Notes: generated by a model from the letters alone, not told the origin. Positions 1 through 10,669 are shown, numbered from the stretch's first letter. The stretch is DNA of 64,000 nucleotides from Agromyces mangrovi (GCF_030296695.1 NZ_AP027737.1:2294001-2358000); one strand, 5' to 3'. A program made the numbers and translations.

Positions 1-569
1 TGTTCATGCCGATGGCGATCTCGTTCGTCGGCGCGGGCATCATCTGGCGGTTCGTCTACGAGTACCGCTCGGGCGACCGCGAGCAGATCGGCATCCTGAA
101 CGCCATCGTCGTCGCGTTCGGCGGCGAACCCGTGCAGTGGCTCCAGACCGACCCGATCAACACGATCCTGCTGATCGTCGTCATGATCTGGATCCAGACC
201 GGATTCGCGATGGTCGTGCTGAGCGCGGCGATCAAGGGCATCCCCACCGAGCAGATCGAGGCGGCCCAGCTCGACGGCACGAACGCCTGGCAGCGGTTCC
301 GGAACGTCACCGTCCCGGGCATCCGCGGCTCGATCGTGGTGGTGCTCACGACCATCTCGATCGCGACGCTGAAGGTCTTCGACATCGTGCGCACCATGAC
401 CGCCGGAAACTTCAACACGTCGGTCGTGGCGAACGAGATGTACACGCAGGCGTTCCGCGCGAGCGAGGTGGGACGCGGCTCGGCGCTCGCGCTCATCCTG
501 TTCGTGATGGTGCTGCCGATCATCGTCTACAACATCAGAATCCTGCGCCAGCAGAGGGAGATCCGATGA
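1..569 (+). CDS. Sugar ABC transporter permease (MalF type), 5' end outside window
   Basis: Inner-membrane subunit of a CUT1-type carbohydrate importer; it would pair with the next gene and an external ATPase. The readable part (about 189 residues, open to the window edge) has hydrophobic segments and the cytoplasmic EAA loop that contacts the ATPase (EAAQLDGTNAWQRF near the middle, followed by the VPGI segment), then two more membrane segments and a short basic tail. It ends in an ATGA overlap with the next permease, so the two are translationally coupled. The binding protein and the true start lie upstream of the window. The substrate cannot be told from the sequence. Confidence 0.9.
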   Translation, partial: FMPMAISFVGAGIIWRFVYEYRSGDREQIGILNAIVVAFGGEPVQWLQTDPINTILLIVVMIWIQTGFAMVVLSAAIKGIPTEQIEAAQLDGTNAWQRFRNVTVPGIRGSIVVVLTTISIATLKVFDIVRTMTAGNFNTSVVANEMYTQAFRASEVGRGSALALILFVMVLPIIVYNIRILRQQREIR

Positions 570-1558
570 GCACCACCGGAACCTCGTCAGTCCTGCCCCC
601 CGACCGCGGCACGGAGGAGGAGCTCGAGCGCGGGCTCGAGCGGGAGGAGTCGAAGCCCGCACGGGTCAAGAAGCGACTCACCTCGCGCACCGCGACCATC
701 GCGGCGCTCATCATCGCCGTGCTGTGGACCATCCCGACGTTCGGGCTGTTCCTGTCGTCCTTCCGGCCGGCGGAGCTCATCCGCACCACCGGTTGGTGGA
801 CCATCTTCCAGAACCCCGGGTTCACGCTCGAGAACTACCAGGACGTCCTGCTCTCGCCGTCGCTGTCGTCGCCGCAGCTGGGCGCGTACTTCGTCAACTC
901 GATCGCCATCGCGATCCCGGCGACGATCTTCCCGCTCGTGTTCGCGTCGATGGCCGCGTACGCGTTCGCCTGGATCAAGTTCCGCGGCGTGCACGTGCTG
1001 TTCATCCTGGTGTTCGCGCTGCAGATCGTGCCGCTGCAGATGGCCCTCGTGCCCCTGCTGCAGTTCTTCTCGACCTACCTGCGACCCATGCAGGCGTGGC
1101 TGCACGACGTGGTGCCGATCATCCCCGAGCAGAACTACCTGCCGGTGTGGATCGCGCACACGATCTTCGCACTGCCGCTCGCGATCTTCCTGCTGCACAA
1201 CTTCATCGCGGAGATCCCGAGCGACGTGATCGAGGCGGCGCGTGTCGACGGGGCATCCCACGGCCAGATCTTCTTCCGGATCGTGCTGCCGCTCGCCATG
1301 CCGGCGATCGCGTCCTTCGCGATCTTCCAGTTCCTCTGGGTCTGGAACGACCTGCTCGTCGCGCTGATCTTCTCGGGCGGCACACAGGACGTCGCGCCAC
1401 TGACGCAACGATTGGCCGAGCTCACGGGCAGTCGCGGGCAGGACTGGCAGCGCCTGACGGCGGCGGCGTTCGTGTCGCTGATCGTGCCGCTGATCGTGTT
1501 CTTCAGCCTGCAACGGTACTTCGTGCGCGGGCTCCTGGCCGGATCGACGAAGGGGTGA
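566..1558 (+). CDS. Sugar ABC transporter permease (MalG type)
   Basis: Second membrane subunit of the same CUT1 importer, 330 residues. Start chosen at the ATG overlapping the previous stop; the open frame continues further upstream but that part is antisense-like and non-conserved. The first 45 residues are a polar, charged cytoplasmic leader, followed by six predicted membrane segments and an EAA loop (EAARVDGASHGQIFF, near residue 230) characteristic of MalG-like proteins. It ends close to a strong hairpin, so it is probably the last gene of the transport operon. Substrate unknown. Confidence 0.92.
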   Translation: MSTTGTSSVLPPDRGTEEELERGLEREESKPARVKKRLTSRTATIAALIIAVLWTIPTFGLFLSSFRPAELIRTTGWWTIFQNPGFTLENYQDVLLSPSLSSPQLGAYFVNSIAIAIPATIFPLVFASMAAYAFAWIKFRGVHVLFILVFALQIVPLQMALVPLLQFFSTYLRPMQAWLHDVVPIIPEQNYLPVWIAHTIFALPLAIFLLHNFIAEIPSDVIEAARVDGASHGQIFFRIVLPLAMPAIASFAIFQFLWVWNDLLVALIFSGGTQDVAPLTQRLAELTGSRGQDWQRLTAAAFVSLIVPLIVFFSLQRYFVRGLLAGSTKG

Positions 1559-1597
1559 CCGCCGTCACGACCTGAACGCATTCCGAACCTGGGCGCG

Positions 1598-1628
1598 CCC
1601 GGCCGCGGTAGGGGAACCCGCGGCCGGG
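1598..1628 (+). terminator. Intrinsic-type hairpin after the sugar permease operon
   Basis: An 11-bp perfect stem (CCCGGCCGCGG with its complement) around a 9-nt loop lies 40 nt after the permease stop. Only a short TT follows, as is common in high-GC actinobacteria. A second hairpin lies further downstream at 1780-1817. Confidence 0.6.
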
Positions 1629-1779
1629 TTCCCTGCTGGTTGCTGCGGGAAATGTACTGTTCAGGACATGAATCCGGCACCGATTCGGGTGTTGACGATC
1701 GCTCGACTCCGGGCTAGCGTCGAAGGTGAGCACCACCGCAGGACTTGCCGGCAACAGGGGGCCGGCACCGGGGAAACAC

Positions 1780-1817
1780 GGGCCCGGCCGACGCAGCGAC
1801 GCGTTTCGGCCGGGCCC
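1780..1817. other. Second strong intergenic hairpin
   Basis: Perfect 12-bp stem (GGGCCCGGCCGA and its complement) with a 14-nt loop, in the 355-nt gap between the permease operon and the ABC exporter. It could be a back-up terminator or part of a leader RNA. No gene is seen in 1559-1913. Confidence 0.45.
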
Positions 1818-1852
1818 ATTCCCGTGCCCGTCGGGTACGTGATCGTCCGCGA

Positions 1853-1906
1853 TGCATGCGAATGTGCATGGAAAATGCATGCATAGGTGCATGTATCGCT
1901 TAGGGT
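1853..1906 (+). promoter_or_regulatory. TGCATG repeat array and -10 of the ABC exporter gene
   Basis: TGCATG occurs at 1853, 1865, 1876 and 1888, spaced 12, 11 and 12 bp, so all copies face the same side of the helix. The last copy ends just before TAGGGT (1901-1906), a good actinobacterial -10, which sits 7 nt before the ATG at 1914. This suggests a leaderless transcript whose promoter is covered by a cooperative repressor or activator. The regulator is not identified. Confidence 0.45.
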
Positions 1907-1913
1907 GGGGTGC

Positions 1914-3832
1914 ATGACACTTCACGGCCAGAGCGGCCCGCCCGGTGGCGGGCCCGGCGGACAGGTCGGGCGCTTCGGCAAGCCCCGCACCCGCATCAGC
2001 GCCGCCGACGAGGACGCGCAGCGCGCCGAGAACGCCGAAGCGCCGAAGATCCCGCACCTCGGCCGGCGCATCGCCGCCCTCTTCCGTCCCTACCGTCGCG
2101 GTCTCGCTGTGGTCATCGCCCTCGTCTTCGTCGGCGCCGCGCTCAGCGTCGTGCCGCCGCTGCTCACCGAGCAGGCCTTCGACGACGGGCTCTTCCCCGA
2201 GGGCGGCAGTGGCCCGAACCTCACCGTGCTCGCCGAGATCGTCGGACTCATGATCGTCATCTTCATCGCCTCGGCGATGCTCGGCGTCTGGCAGACCTGG
2301 CTCACCGCGAACATCGGCAACAAGGTCATGGGCGACCTGCGGGTGCGCCTGTTCGAACGGCTCCAGTCGATGGAGCTCGCGTTCTTCACGCGCACGAAGA
2401 CCGGCGTGATCCAATCGCGCCTGCAGAACGACGTCGGCGGCGTGGCATCCGTGCTCACCAACACCGTCTCGAGCGTGCTCGGCAACACCGTCACCGTGAT
2501 CGCGGCGTTCGTCGCCATGCTGCTGCTCAGCTGGGAGCTCACGCTCATCGCGCTCGTGCTCATGCCGTTCATGGCGCTCGCCCAGCGGCGCGTCGGACGG
2601 GTGCGCGCGAAGATCGCCGCGAAGACGCAGGAGTCGCTGTCGGAGATGACGGCCATCACGCAGGAGACGCTGTCGGTCTCGGGCATCCTGCTGTCGAAGT
2701 CGTTCACGCGCCAGGCCGCCGAGACGGCCCGCTACTCCGACGAGAACCGCAACCAGATCAGCCTCCAGGTGCGGCAGGTCATGTCGGGGCAGTGGTTCTT
2801 CGCGCTCGTGAACATCTTCCTGTCGTCGATCCCGGCGATCGTGTACCTGGTGTCGGGCTGGCTCATCACGGGCGGCAGCGCCGACATCACGGCCGGCACC
2901 ATCGTCGCGTTCACGACCGTGCAGGCGCGCCTGCTGTTCCCGATGCTCGGCATCATGCGGGTCGCGCTCGACGTGCAGACCTCCATGGCGCTGTTCGCCC
3001 GCATCTTCGAGTACCTCGATCTGCGGCCGGCGATCACGGATGCCCCCGAGGCGATCGACGTCCCCACCGGCGACGCCCTCGGGCGGGTCGAGTTCGACGG
3101 CGTCTCGTTCGCCTACCCCGACGCCGCGGGCGACGCGCGCCCCACGATCGACGACATGAGCTTCCGCATCGAGCCCGGGCAGTACGCCGCGTTCGTCGGC
3201 CCGTCGGGCGCCGGCAAGACGACCGTGTCGTACCTCGTGCCGCGCCTGTACGACGCGTCCGGCGGCACGGTGCGCTTCGCGGGGAGGAAGTGCGCGACCT
3301 GCGCGCCGACTCGCTGCTCTCGCACGTCGGCATCGTCAGCCAGGAGACGTACCTGTTCCACGCGTCGATCTCCGACAACCTCAGGTATGCGAAGCCGGAT
3401 GCCTCGGATGCGGAGCTCGAACGCGCCGCGCGCGCCGCGAACATGCACGAGACGATCATGTCGTTCCCCGACGGGTACGACACGCTCGTCGGCGAGCGCG
3501 GCTACCGCCTCTCCGGCGGCGAGAAGCAGCGCATCGCGATCGCGCGCGTGCTGCTGAAGGACCCCGAGGTGCTCGTGCTCGACGAGGCGACGAGCGCGCT
3601 CGACACCATCTCCGAGCGCGTCGTCCAGGACGCGCTCGACGACGCGGCGCGCGGCCGCACCACCATCGCGATCGCGCACCGGTTGTCGACCGTCGTGAGC
3701 GCCGACGTCATCTTCGTGGTGGTCGGCGGCCGCATCGTCGAGCGGGGCTCGCACGCCGAGCTGCTGGCCGCCGACGGCGTCTACGCGCGACTCTACGAAC
3801 GGCAGGCGGAGGGCGCGCCGGTCGCGGACTGA
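1914..3832 (+). CDS. ABC exporter half-transporter, frameshifted as read
   Basis: Fused transmembrane and ATPase subunit of a multidrug/lipid-type exporter, about 639 residues if repaired. Residues 50-330 form the six-helix ABC membrane domain; the ATPase domain has Walker A GPSGAGKTT, then after the frameshift the signature LSGGEKQ, Walker B VLVLDEATS and the H-loop AIAHR. The reading frame breaks in the GGGG run at 3281-3284: one extra G would join the FAG segment to EVRDLRADSLLSHVG without loss. Both halves are well conserved, so a sequencing or assembly indel is likelier than a true pseudogene. ATG at 1914 is preferred over the upstream GTG at 1887, because a -10 element lies 7 nt before it. 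Confidence 0.85.
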
Positions 3833-3895
3833 CCCTCGGACGGGGTACCTTGCTCCCAGTCGCGCGTGCGCGCGGCGGAGATTGGGGGATTTCCG

Positions 3896-4702
3896 ATGTC
3901 AGATCCGCGACCCGAGAAGCGCGTGGCGGCGACGCCGCTCGAGCACGCGCCGGCCGAGACGCCCGCCGGGCCGTCGACCTTCGCGACGCTCGCCGCCGAG
4001 TTCTTCGGCACGTTCGTGCTCGTGCTGGGCCTCATCAGCGCAGCGCTGTTCGCCTCCGACTTCGGCGTGGGCGACAACGGCAGCTCGCTCGGCGTCGGGT
4101 TCGTCGGCGTCGCGCTCGCCGTGGGACTCGCGGTCGTCGCGGGCGCCTACACCTTCGGGCCGATCTCGGGCGGGCACTTCAACCCCGCCGTGACGCTCGG
4201 CCTCGCGGCGGCGGGCCGCTTCCCGTGGCGCGGCACGGTGGGCTACATCGTCGCGCAGCTGCTCGGCGGCGCGGCAGCGACGAGCATCATCGCGCTCATC
4301 GGGTCGTCGCAGGCCGGCTGGTTCGACGCGGCCCGCGAGGGAGGGTTCGCGAGCAACGGATGGGACGCGCTCTCGCCGGGCGGCTTCGGCTTCGGCGGCA
4401 TGGTCGTGGTCGAGATCGTGTTCACCGCGCTGCTCGTCGCCGTCGTGATCGGCGTCACGCACCCGAGCCGCGGCAACCCCGCGTTCGCGGGCCTCGTGAT
4501 CGGCCTGACGCTGACGCTCATCCACCTCGCGACCATCCCGATCGACAACACGTCGGTGAACCCGGCCCGCTCGATCGCGACCGCGATCTACGGCGGCGGC
4601 GACGCGCTGGCGATGCTCTGGGCGTTCATCGTGTTCCCGATCGTCGGCGCGCTGCTCGCGGGCTTCACGTTCCGGCTGCTGTTCGACGGCACCAAGCGGT
4701 AG
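3896..4702 (+). CDS. aqpZ: Aquaporin (MIP family channel)
   Basis: Water channel of the cytoplasmic membrane, 268 residues. Both half-helix motifs are present: HFNPAVT near residue 95 and SVNPARS near 220, the second with the conserved selectivity-filter arginine. Six membrane segments are visible. A 30-residue polar N-terminal extension precedes the first helix, and an unusual polar loop (about 135-160) separates the two halves. Start ATG 3896 has a GGGGGA ribosome site 8 nt upstream. AqpZ-like water transport is more likely than glycerol transport, but the substrate is not certain from sequence alone. Confidence 0.9.
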   Translation: MSDPRPEKRVAATPLEHAPAETPAGPSTFATLAAEFFGTFVLVLGLISAALFASDFGVGDNGSSLGVGFVGVALAVGLAVVAGAYTFGPISGGHFNPAVTLGLAAAGRFPWRGTVGYIVAQLLGGAAATSIIALIGSSQAGWFDAAREGGFASNGWDALSPGGFGFGGMVVVEIVFTALLVAVVIGVTHPSRGNPAFAGLVIGLTLTLIHLATIPIDNTSVNPARSIATAIYGGGDALAMLWAFIVFPIVGALLAGFTFRLLFDGTKR

Positions 4703-4704
4703 CG

Positions 4705-4726
4705 GCGCGCGCGGAGACGCGCGCGC
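4705..4726. terminator. Bidirectional terminator between aquaporin and DUF305 genes
   Basis: GCGCGCGC and its complement separated by 6 nt lie right after the aquaporin stop and before the convergent DUF305 stop at 4756, so the hairpin can serve both transcripts. Confidence 0.5.
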
Positions 4727-4755
4727 TCGTCAGCGGCCGGCTTGCGGCGGTCCGG

Positions 4756-5472
4756 TCAGATCTCGACCGGGCCGCCGCGATCGTCGAGCAGCCGGGTCAT
4801 CAGGTCGATCTCGGCCGCCTGGCTGTCGAGGATGGCCTGGGCGAGGCTCGTGACGACGGGGTGGGTCGAGCGCGCCAGCAGCGCCTCCGACATCTCGAGC
4901 GCGCCCTCGTGGTGGCGGATCATGAGCGTCAGGAAGATGCGCTCGGCCTCGACGCCCTCGGCGGCGCGCAGCGTCTCGACCTGGTCGAACGTCGCGAGCC
5001 CCGGCATCGGGTCGCCAGGTGTGTGCGTCGACGCGTCGTGGTCGGCATGCTCGCCCTCGGCACCCGCCAGCGCGGGTCGGGTCATCCACGTCATCTGCGG
5101 CTCGCTGCCGGCCTGCGGCAGGCCCCACTCCTCGAGCCAGCCGTACATCTGGCCGGCCTGCTGCGCCTGCACGGTCGCCATGTCGTAGGCGAGGCGCTCC
5201 ATGTCGGGGTCGTCGCTGGTGTCGCGGATGATCAGTGCGAGGTCGACGCCCTGGAGGTGGTGCACCTGCATGTCGCGCGCGAACCCGGCCTCGGCGCTGA
5301 CCGTGGTCGGGTCGGCCTGGCCGAGCGTCGAGATGCGCCCGAGGGCGAACGCCACCGCGACCAGCGCGACCACGACGAGGGCCCCCACGACGAGTGCGCC
5401 GACGCGACCGAGGCGGCCGCGCTGCGCGGGCGCCTCGGGTCCGTCGGGCACCGGCCCGGGGGCATCCGTCAT
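4756..5472 (-). CDS. DUF305 family membrane-anchored protein
   Basis: Protein of 238 residues with one N-terminal membrane helix (about residues 22-45) and an external ferritin-like DUF305 domain. Histidine-rich motifs typical of the family are visible: VHHLQGVDLALII near residue 75 and MIRHHEGALEMSEALL near 180, both candidate metal ligands; a D/H-rich insert (EHADHDASTH) lies between them. The family is often found in copper or metal stress contexts, but its chemistry is not established. The ATG overlaps the stop of the DUF3105 gene by one base, so the two are one operon; this pairing is common in actinobacteria. Confidence 0.9.
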   Translation of the reverse strand: MTDAPGPVPDGPEAPAQRGRLGRVGALVVGALVVVALVAVAFALGRISTLGQADPTTVSAEAGFARDMQVHHLQGVDLALIIRDTSDDPDMERLAYDMATVQAQQAGQMYGWLEEWGLPQAGSEPQMTWMTRPALAGAEGEHADHDASTHTPGDPMPGLATFDQVETLRAAEGVEAERIFLTLMIRHHEGALEMSEALLARSTHPVVTSLAQAILDSQAAEIDLMTRLLDDRGGPVEI

Positions 5473-6140
5473 CAGGACTCGCGGCCGGGACCGTCGACGC
5501 CGCCGGTGCACAGTGCGCCCGGCTCGGGCACGAGGTCGCTGCGCCAGTACTCCTCGAGGTACTCCTCGATGCGCTCGTCGTCGGCCGACTCGACCTGCAG
5601 CTGCGTGTTCCAGCCGCTCAGCACGATGGGGGAGGGCAGGCCCTCGAACGGCGACAGGATGACGTAGCTCGACGGCAGCTTCGCGCGCAGCGCGGAGAGC
5701 TCGTCGTCGGCGAGCGACGGGTCGTAGGTGACCCAGATCGCGCCGTGCTCCATCGAGTGCACGGCGTTCTCGCTCGGCACCTGCTCGGTGTAGACGCCGC
5801 AGTTCAGCCAGGCGGGGTTGTGCTCGCCGCCGGCCGGCGGGGTCTGCGGGTAGTCGACCACGCCCTCGACGTGCAGCGACGTGTTCTCGAAGGTCTGGAC
5901 GCCCTCGACCTCGGCGCCCGAACCGCCCGCGGTGTAGTTCGCGGCCTGCGGCGTGAGCACGATGGAGGTGACGATGACGGCGACCACGACGACCGCTCCG
6001 CCGATCGCGGCGCCGATGCCGATGCGCTTGTTGCGCTTCTGGCGGGCCTGCTCGCGCTTGTAGGCCTCGAGCTTCTTCGCTCGCTGCTCTGCACGCTGCT
6101 GCTTGACGGTCGGCTTCTTGCCGGGCGGGGTCGCACTCAC
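5472..6140 (-). CDS. DUF3105 family membrane-anchored protein
   Basis: 222 residues. A very basic, probably coiled N-terminus (residues 1-38, K/R/Q/E-rich) is followed by one membrane helix (about 40-62) and an external DUF3105 domain containing the family signature HNPAWLNCGVY and SMEHGAIWVTY. Start is the GTG at 6140 with GAGAGAGG 9 nt upstream; the open frame continues to 6347 but without a ribosome site. First gene of a two-gene operon with the DUF305 protein. Function unknown; joint transport or metal handling at the outer face of the membrane is an inference. Confidence 0.88.
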   Translation of the reverse strand: MSATPPGKKPTVKQQRAEQRAKKLEAYKREQARQKRNKRIGIGAAIGGAVVVVAVIVTSIVLTPQAANYTAGGSGAEVEGVQTFENTSLHVEGVVDYPQTPPAGGEHNPAWLNCGVYTEQVPSENAVHSMEHGAIWVTYDPSLADDELSALRAKLPSSYVILSPFEGLPSPIVLSGWNTQLQVESADDERIEEYLEEYWRSDLVPEPGALCTGGVDGPGRES

Positions 6141-6415
6141 GGGTGTGCCTCTCTCGAACCTGGGGGTTGCTCCATTCGAACGTATCGGACACGCGGATTT
6201 CTTCCCCGCGGCGGCATCCGCAGTGCATTCACAGGGGCGGGCGGGGCGAGCGGATGACACGTGCCGATCCGTGCCGCTAGAGTCGTAGCCGTGATCCCTT
6301 CGCTGTGTTGTCGCTGAACGTCGCTCATCCCGCCGGTCTCCCGGCATGACCGATCGCTCGCCGCATCCGGCCCGCGCCTCCGCAGCGCCCGGCGAGCAGA
6401 CGTGAAGGACAACGA

Positions 6416-7780
<1,365 letters not shown>

Positions 7781-7798
7781 CCGCAAGGAACCACTCAC

Positions 7799-8959
7799 AT
7801 GACTTCGCTCGACCAGAACCACGGATTCGCCACGCGTGCGGTGCACGCCGGACAGGAGTTCGACCCCACGACCGGTGCGGTGATCCCGCCCGTGCACCTC
7901 ACCTCGACCTACGTGCAGGACGGCATCGGCGGCCTCCGCGGCGGCTACGAGTACTCGCGCGGCGGCAACCCCACCCGCACGGCGCTCGAGACCCAGCTCG
8001 CCGCGCTCGAGGGCGGCACGCACGGCCTGAGCTTCGCGTCGGGCCTCGCCGCCGAGGACGCGCTGCTCCGCGCGGTCCTCGCGCCCGGCGACCACGTCGT
8101 CATCGGCAACGACGTCTACGGCGGCACGCACCGCCTCATCAACCGCATCCACGGTGCGTGGGGCATCCGCCACTCGACCGTCGACACGAGCGACCTCGAC
8201 GCCGTGCGCGCCGCGATCGAGCCGGCCACCAAGGTGCTCTGGGTCGAGACGCCGTCGAACCCGCTCATGAAGATCTCGGACGTCGCGGCCCTCGTCGCGC
8301 TCGGCCACGAGGCCGGCGCGCTCGTCGTGGTCGACAACACGTTCGCCTCGCCCGCGCTGCAGCAGCCGCTCGCGCTCGGCGCCGACGTCGTCGTGCACTC
8401 GACCACGAAGTACCTCGGCGGCCACTCCGACGTGGTCGGCGGCGCGCTCATCACGAGCGACGACGAGCTCGAGGAAAAGGTGCGCTTCATCCAGTTCGCC
8501 GCCGGCGCCGTGTCGGCCCCGTTCGACGCGTTCCTCACCAGCCGCGGCATCAAGACGCTGGCATTGCGGATGCGGCAGCACTCCGCGTCGGCCCAGCAGA
8601 TCGCCGAGTCCGTGCTCGACCACCCCAAGCTCACGCGCGTGCTGTACCCGGGCCTGCCGTCGCACCCGGGCCACGCGCTCGCCGCGTCGCAGATGTCGGG
8701 CTTCGGCGGCATGCTCACGCTCGACTTCGCGGGCGGCGCGGCCGCCGCGCGGAAGTTCGCCGAGACGACGTCGCTCTTCCAGCTCGCCGAGTCGCTCGGC
8801 GGCGTCGAGTCGCTCGTGAACTACCCGTCGGAGATGACGCACGCGTCGGTCAAGGGCACGCCCGCCGAGGTGCCCGAGTCGATCGTGCGGCTGTCGGTCG
8901 GCGTCGAGGAGACCGCGGACCTGGTCGCCGACGTCGTCGAGGCGCTCGACCGGCTGTAG
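7799..8959 (+). CDS. metB: Cystathionine gamma-synthase / gamma-lyase
   Basis: PLP-dependent Cys/Met metabolism enzyme, 386 residues, full family length. The PLP lysine lies in HSTTKYLGGHSDV (about Lys204), with YEYSRGGNPTR near residue 50 and SGLAAEDA near 80 as substrate and cofactor motifs. In actinobacteria this family covers both cystathionine synthesis from O-acetyl/succinylhomoserine and cystathionine cleavage; location directly behind the beta-synthase favours the cleavage (cysteine-forming) direction. I cannot separate the two activities from sequence. Confidence 0.9.
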   Translation: MTSLDQNHGFATRAVHAGQEFDPTTGAVIPPVHLTSTYVQDGIGGLRGGYEYSRGGNPTRTALETQLAALEGGTHGLSFASGLAAEDALLRAVLAPGDHVVIGNDVYGGTHRLINRIHGAWGIRHSTVDTSDLDAVRAAIEPATKVLWVETPSNPLMKISDVAALVALGHEAGALVVVDNTFASPALQQPLALGADVVVHSTTKYLGGHSDVVGGALITSDDELEEKVRFIQFAAGAVSAPFDAFLTSRGIKTLALRMRQHSASAQQIAESVLDHPKLTRVLYPGLPSHPGHALAASQMSGFGGMLTLDFAGGAAAARKFAETTSLFQLAESLGGVESLVNYPSEMTHASVKGTPAEVPESIVRLSVGVEETADLVADVVEALDRL

Positions 8960-9073
8960 GGCGGGCGCGGCGCCGCGGCGCGGCATCCGCTCGCCCCTGC
9001 TTCGCCCTGCCCCGGGCCGGGCCGCCTGCGCCAGCCTCTGGCGGGTCGCGGGCCGGTGCGGTATGACGGTCAC

Positions 9074-9706
9074 ATGAGGGAAGATGCGGTCACCCGCTGG
9101 GTGGAGCGGTACCGACGGGCGTGGCTGTCGAACGACCCGGGCGACATCCGCGCGCTCTTCACCGAGCACGCGGAGTACGTGAACACGCCGGGCACCGAGC
9201 CGTACCGAGGGCACGACGAGATCGTGTCGTGGTGGCTCGAGGAGGCCGACGGCCCCGACGAGACCACGTTCACGTGGGAGCCGCTGCTCGTCGGCGACAC
9301 CCGCGCGATCATCGAGGGCCGCACCGTCTACCGGGGCTCGACGGCGTACCGCAACCTGTGGGTGATCGACCTGGCACCCGACGGGCGCGCGACCGCGTTC
9401 ACCGAGTGGTGGGTCGAGGAGGAGGAGGCCGACGACCTCGAGTTCGACGATGAGGCGGATGCCGCGGGCGACGAGCCCGACGACGGGGACGACGACTTCG
9501 GCGACGACGACGATGCCGACGACCTCGACGAGGACGACGACTCCGACGACGACGAGTACGACTGGGACGACGACGAGGAGGAGTCGGCCGACGAGGGCGA
9601 CGACGGGGACGACGACTTCGACGACGATCTCGACTACGACTACGACGACGACGTGGACGTCGACATCGACGGGGAGGACGCGCCGGACCCGGACGCCTCG
9701 CGCTGA
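9074..9706 (+). CDS. SnoaL-like protein with long acidic tail
   Basis: 210 residues in two parts. Residues 1-115 form a SnoaL/NTF2-like domain (WVERYRRAWLSNDPGDIRALF at the start, then YRGHDEIVSWW and TAYRNLWVIDL). From about residue 118 to the end the protein is almost only Asp, Glu and a few Gly, Tyr and Ser, reflected in GAC/GAG runs. The domain alone suggests a small-ligand-binding or enzyme fold; the tail is not part of the family. ATG 9074 chosen; an in-frame GTG at 9056 is possible. No operon partner is evident. Confidence 0.75.
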   Translation: MREDAVTRWVERYRRAWLSNDPGDIRALFTEHAEYVNTPGTEPYRGHDEIVSWWLEEADGPDETTFTWEPLLVGDTRAIIEGRTVYRGSTAYRNLWVIDLAPDGRATAFTEWWVEEEEADDLEFDDEADAAGDEPDDGDDDFGDDDDADDLDEDDDSDDDEYDWDDDEEESADEGDDGDDDFDDDLDYDYDDDVDVDIDGEDAPDPDASR

Positions 9707-9736
9707 CGGCCTGCCGACCCCGCCGACCCCGGTTCG

Positions 9737-9794
9737 CGAGTCGTCACGAACTGCCGCTATCGCCGCGCGGGAGGCGGCATTTCGTGACGACTCG
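9737..9794. repeat. 21-bp inverted repeat before the aldo/keto reductase
   Basis: Arms 9737-9757 and 9774-9794 are complementary over 21 bp with one mismatch, around a 16-nt spacer. The right arm ends directly at the ribosome site (GGGGAGGA) of the next gene at 9809. There is no T-run. It may be a terminator for the preceding gene, an mRNA structure or a mobile intergenic repeat. Confidence 0.6.
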
Positions 9795-9808
9795 GGGAGG
9801 ATGGAGAC

Positions 9809-10639
9809 ATGACCGCTCCCCTGCGCTCGCTGAACGACGGCAACTCCCTCCCGCAGCTCGGGCTCGGGACCTACAAGTTGAACGACGGCGAGGGCGTCGC
9901 CGCCATGGTCGCCGCGCTGGAGTCGGGCTACCGCATGCTCGACACGGCCGTGAACTACGGCAACGAGGAGGCGGTCGGCGCGGCCCTGCACCGGTCGGGC
10001 GTCGACCGCAGCGACGTCGCGGTCGTCTCCAAGCTGCCGGGCCGCGACCACGGCTTCGACGAGACGCTCGCCAGCATCCGGGGCTCGCTCGAACGGCTGG
10101 GGCTCGACTGGATCGACCTGCACCTCATCCACTGGCCGAACCCGAGCGTCGACCGGTACGTCGACACCTGGCGGGCCATGATCAAGGCGCGCGAGTACGG
10201 CATGGTGCGCTCGATCGGCGTCTCGAACTTCACCATCGGCCACCTGACCCGCCTCATCGACCAGACCGGCGTCGTGCCGGCGGTCAACCAGGTCGAGCTG
10301 CACCCGTACTTCCCACAAGGTGCGCAGCGGGCGTTCCACGCCGAGCAGGGCATCGTGACCGAGAGCTGGAGCCCGCTCGCGCGCCGTACCGAGCTGCTGG
10401 CCGAGCCGGTCGTCACCGAGATCGCCGAGGCGCACGATCGCACGCCGACCCAGGTGGTGCTGCGCTGGCACGTGCAGCTCGGGTCGATCCCGATTCCGAA
10501 GTCGTCGGATGCCTCGAGGCAGCGCGAGAACCTCGACGTGTTCGACTTCACGCTGGCGCAGGACGAGGTCGACGCGATCTCGGGCCTCGAGCGCGGCCGG
10601 CTGTGGGACGGCGACCCGGAGACGCACGAGGAGATGTAG
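9809..10639 (+). CDS. Aldo/keto reductase
   Basis: NADPH-dependent carbonyl reductase of the AKR superfamily, 276 residues, cytoplasmic. Catalytic tetrad visible: Asp45 and Tyr50 in LDTAVNYGNE, Lys75 in VVSKLPG and His in LIHWPNP. The cofactor-binding region includes SIPIPKS near residue 228. It looks like the 2,5-diketo-gluconate reductase-like subgroup, whose substrates are broad. Single gene; ribosome site GGAGG 9 nt before ATG. Confidence 0.9.
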   Translation: MTAPLRSLNDGNSLPQLGLGTYKLNDGEGVAAMVAALESGYRMLDTAVNYGNEEAVGAALHRSGVDRSDVAVVSKLPGRDHGFDETLASIRGSLERLGLDWIDLHLIHWPNPSVDRYVDTWRAMIKAREYGMVRSIGVSNFTIGHLTRLIDQTGVVPAVNQVELHPYFPQGAQRAFHAEQGIVTESWSPLARRTELLAEPVVTEIAEAHDRTPTQVVLRWHVQLGSIPIPKSSDASRQRENLDVFDFTLAQDEVDAISGLERGRLWDGDPETHEEM

Positions 10640-10650
10640 CGCGGGCGGGG

Positions 10651-10669
10651 CGCTCGCGGTTCGCGAGCG
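10651..10669 (+). terminator. Hairpin after the aldo/keto reductase
   Basis: CGCTCGCG and its complement around a 3-nt loop, 12 nt after the stop codon. No T-run. Confidence 0.4.
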
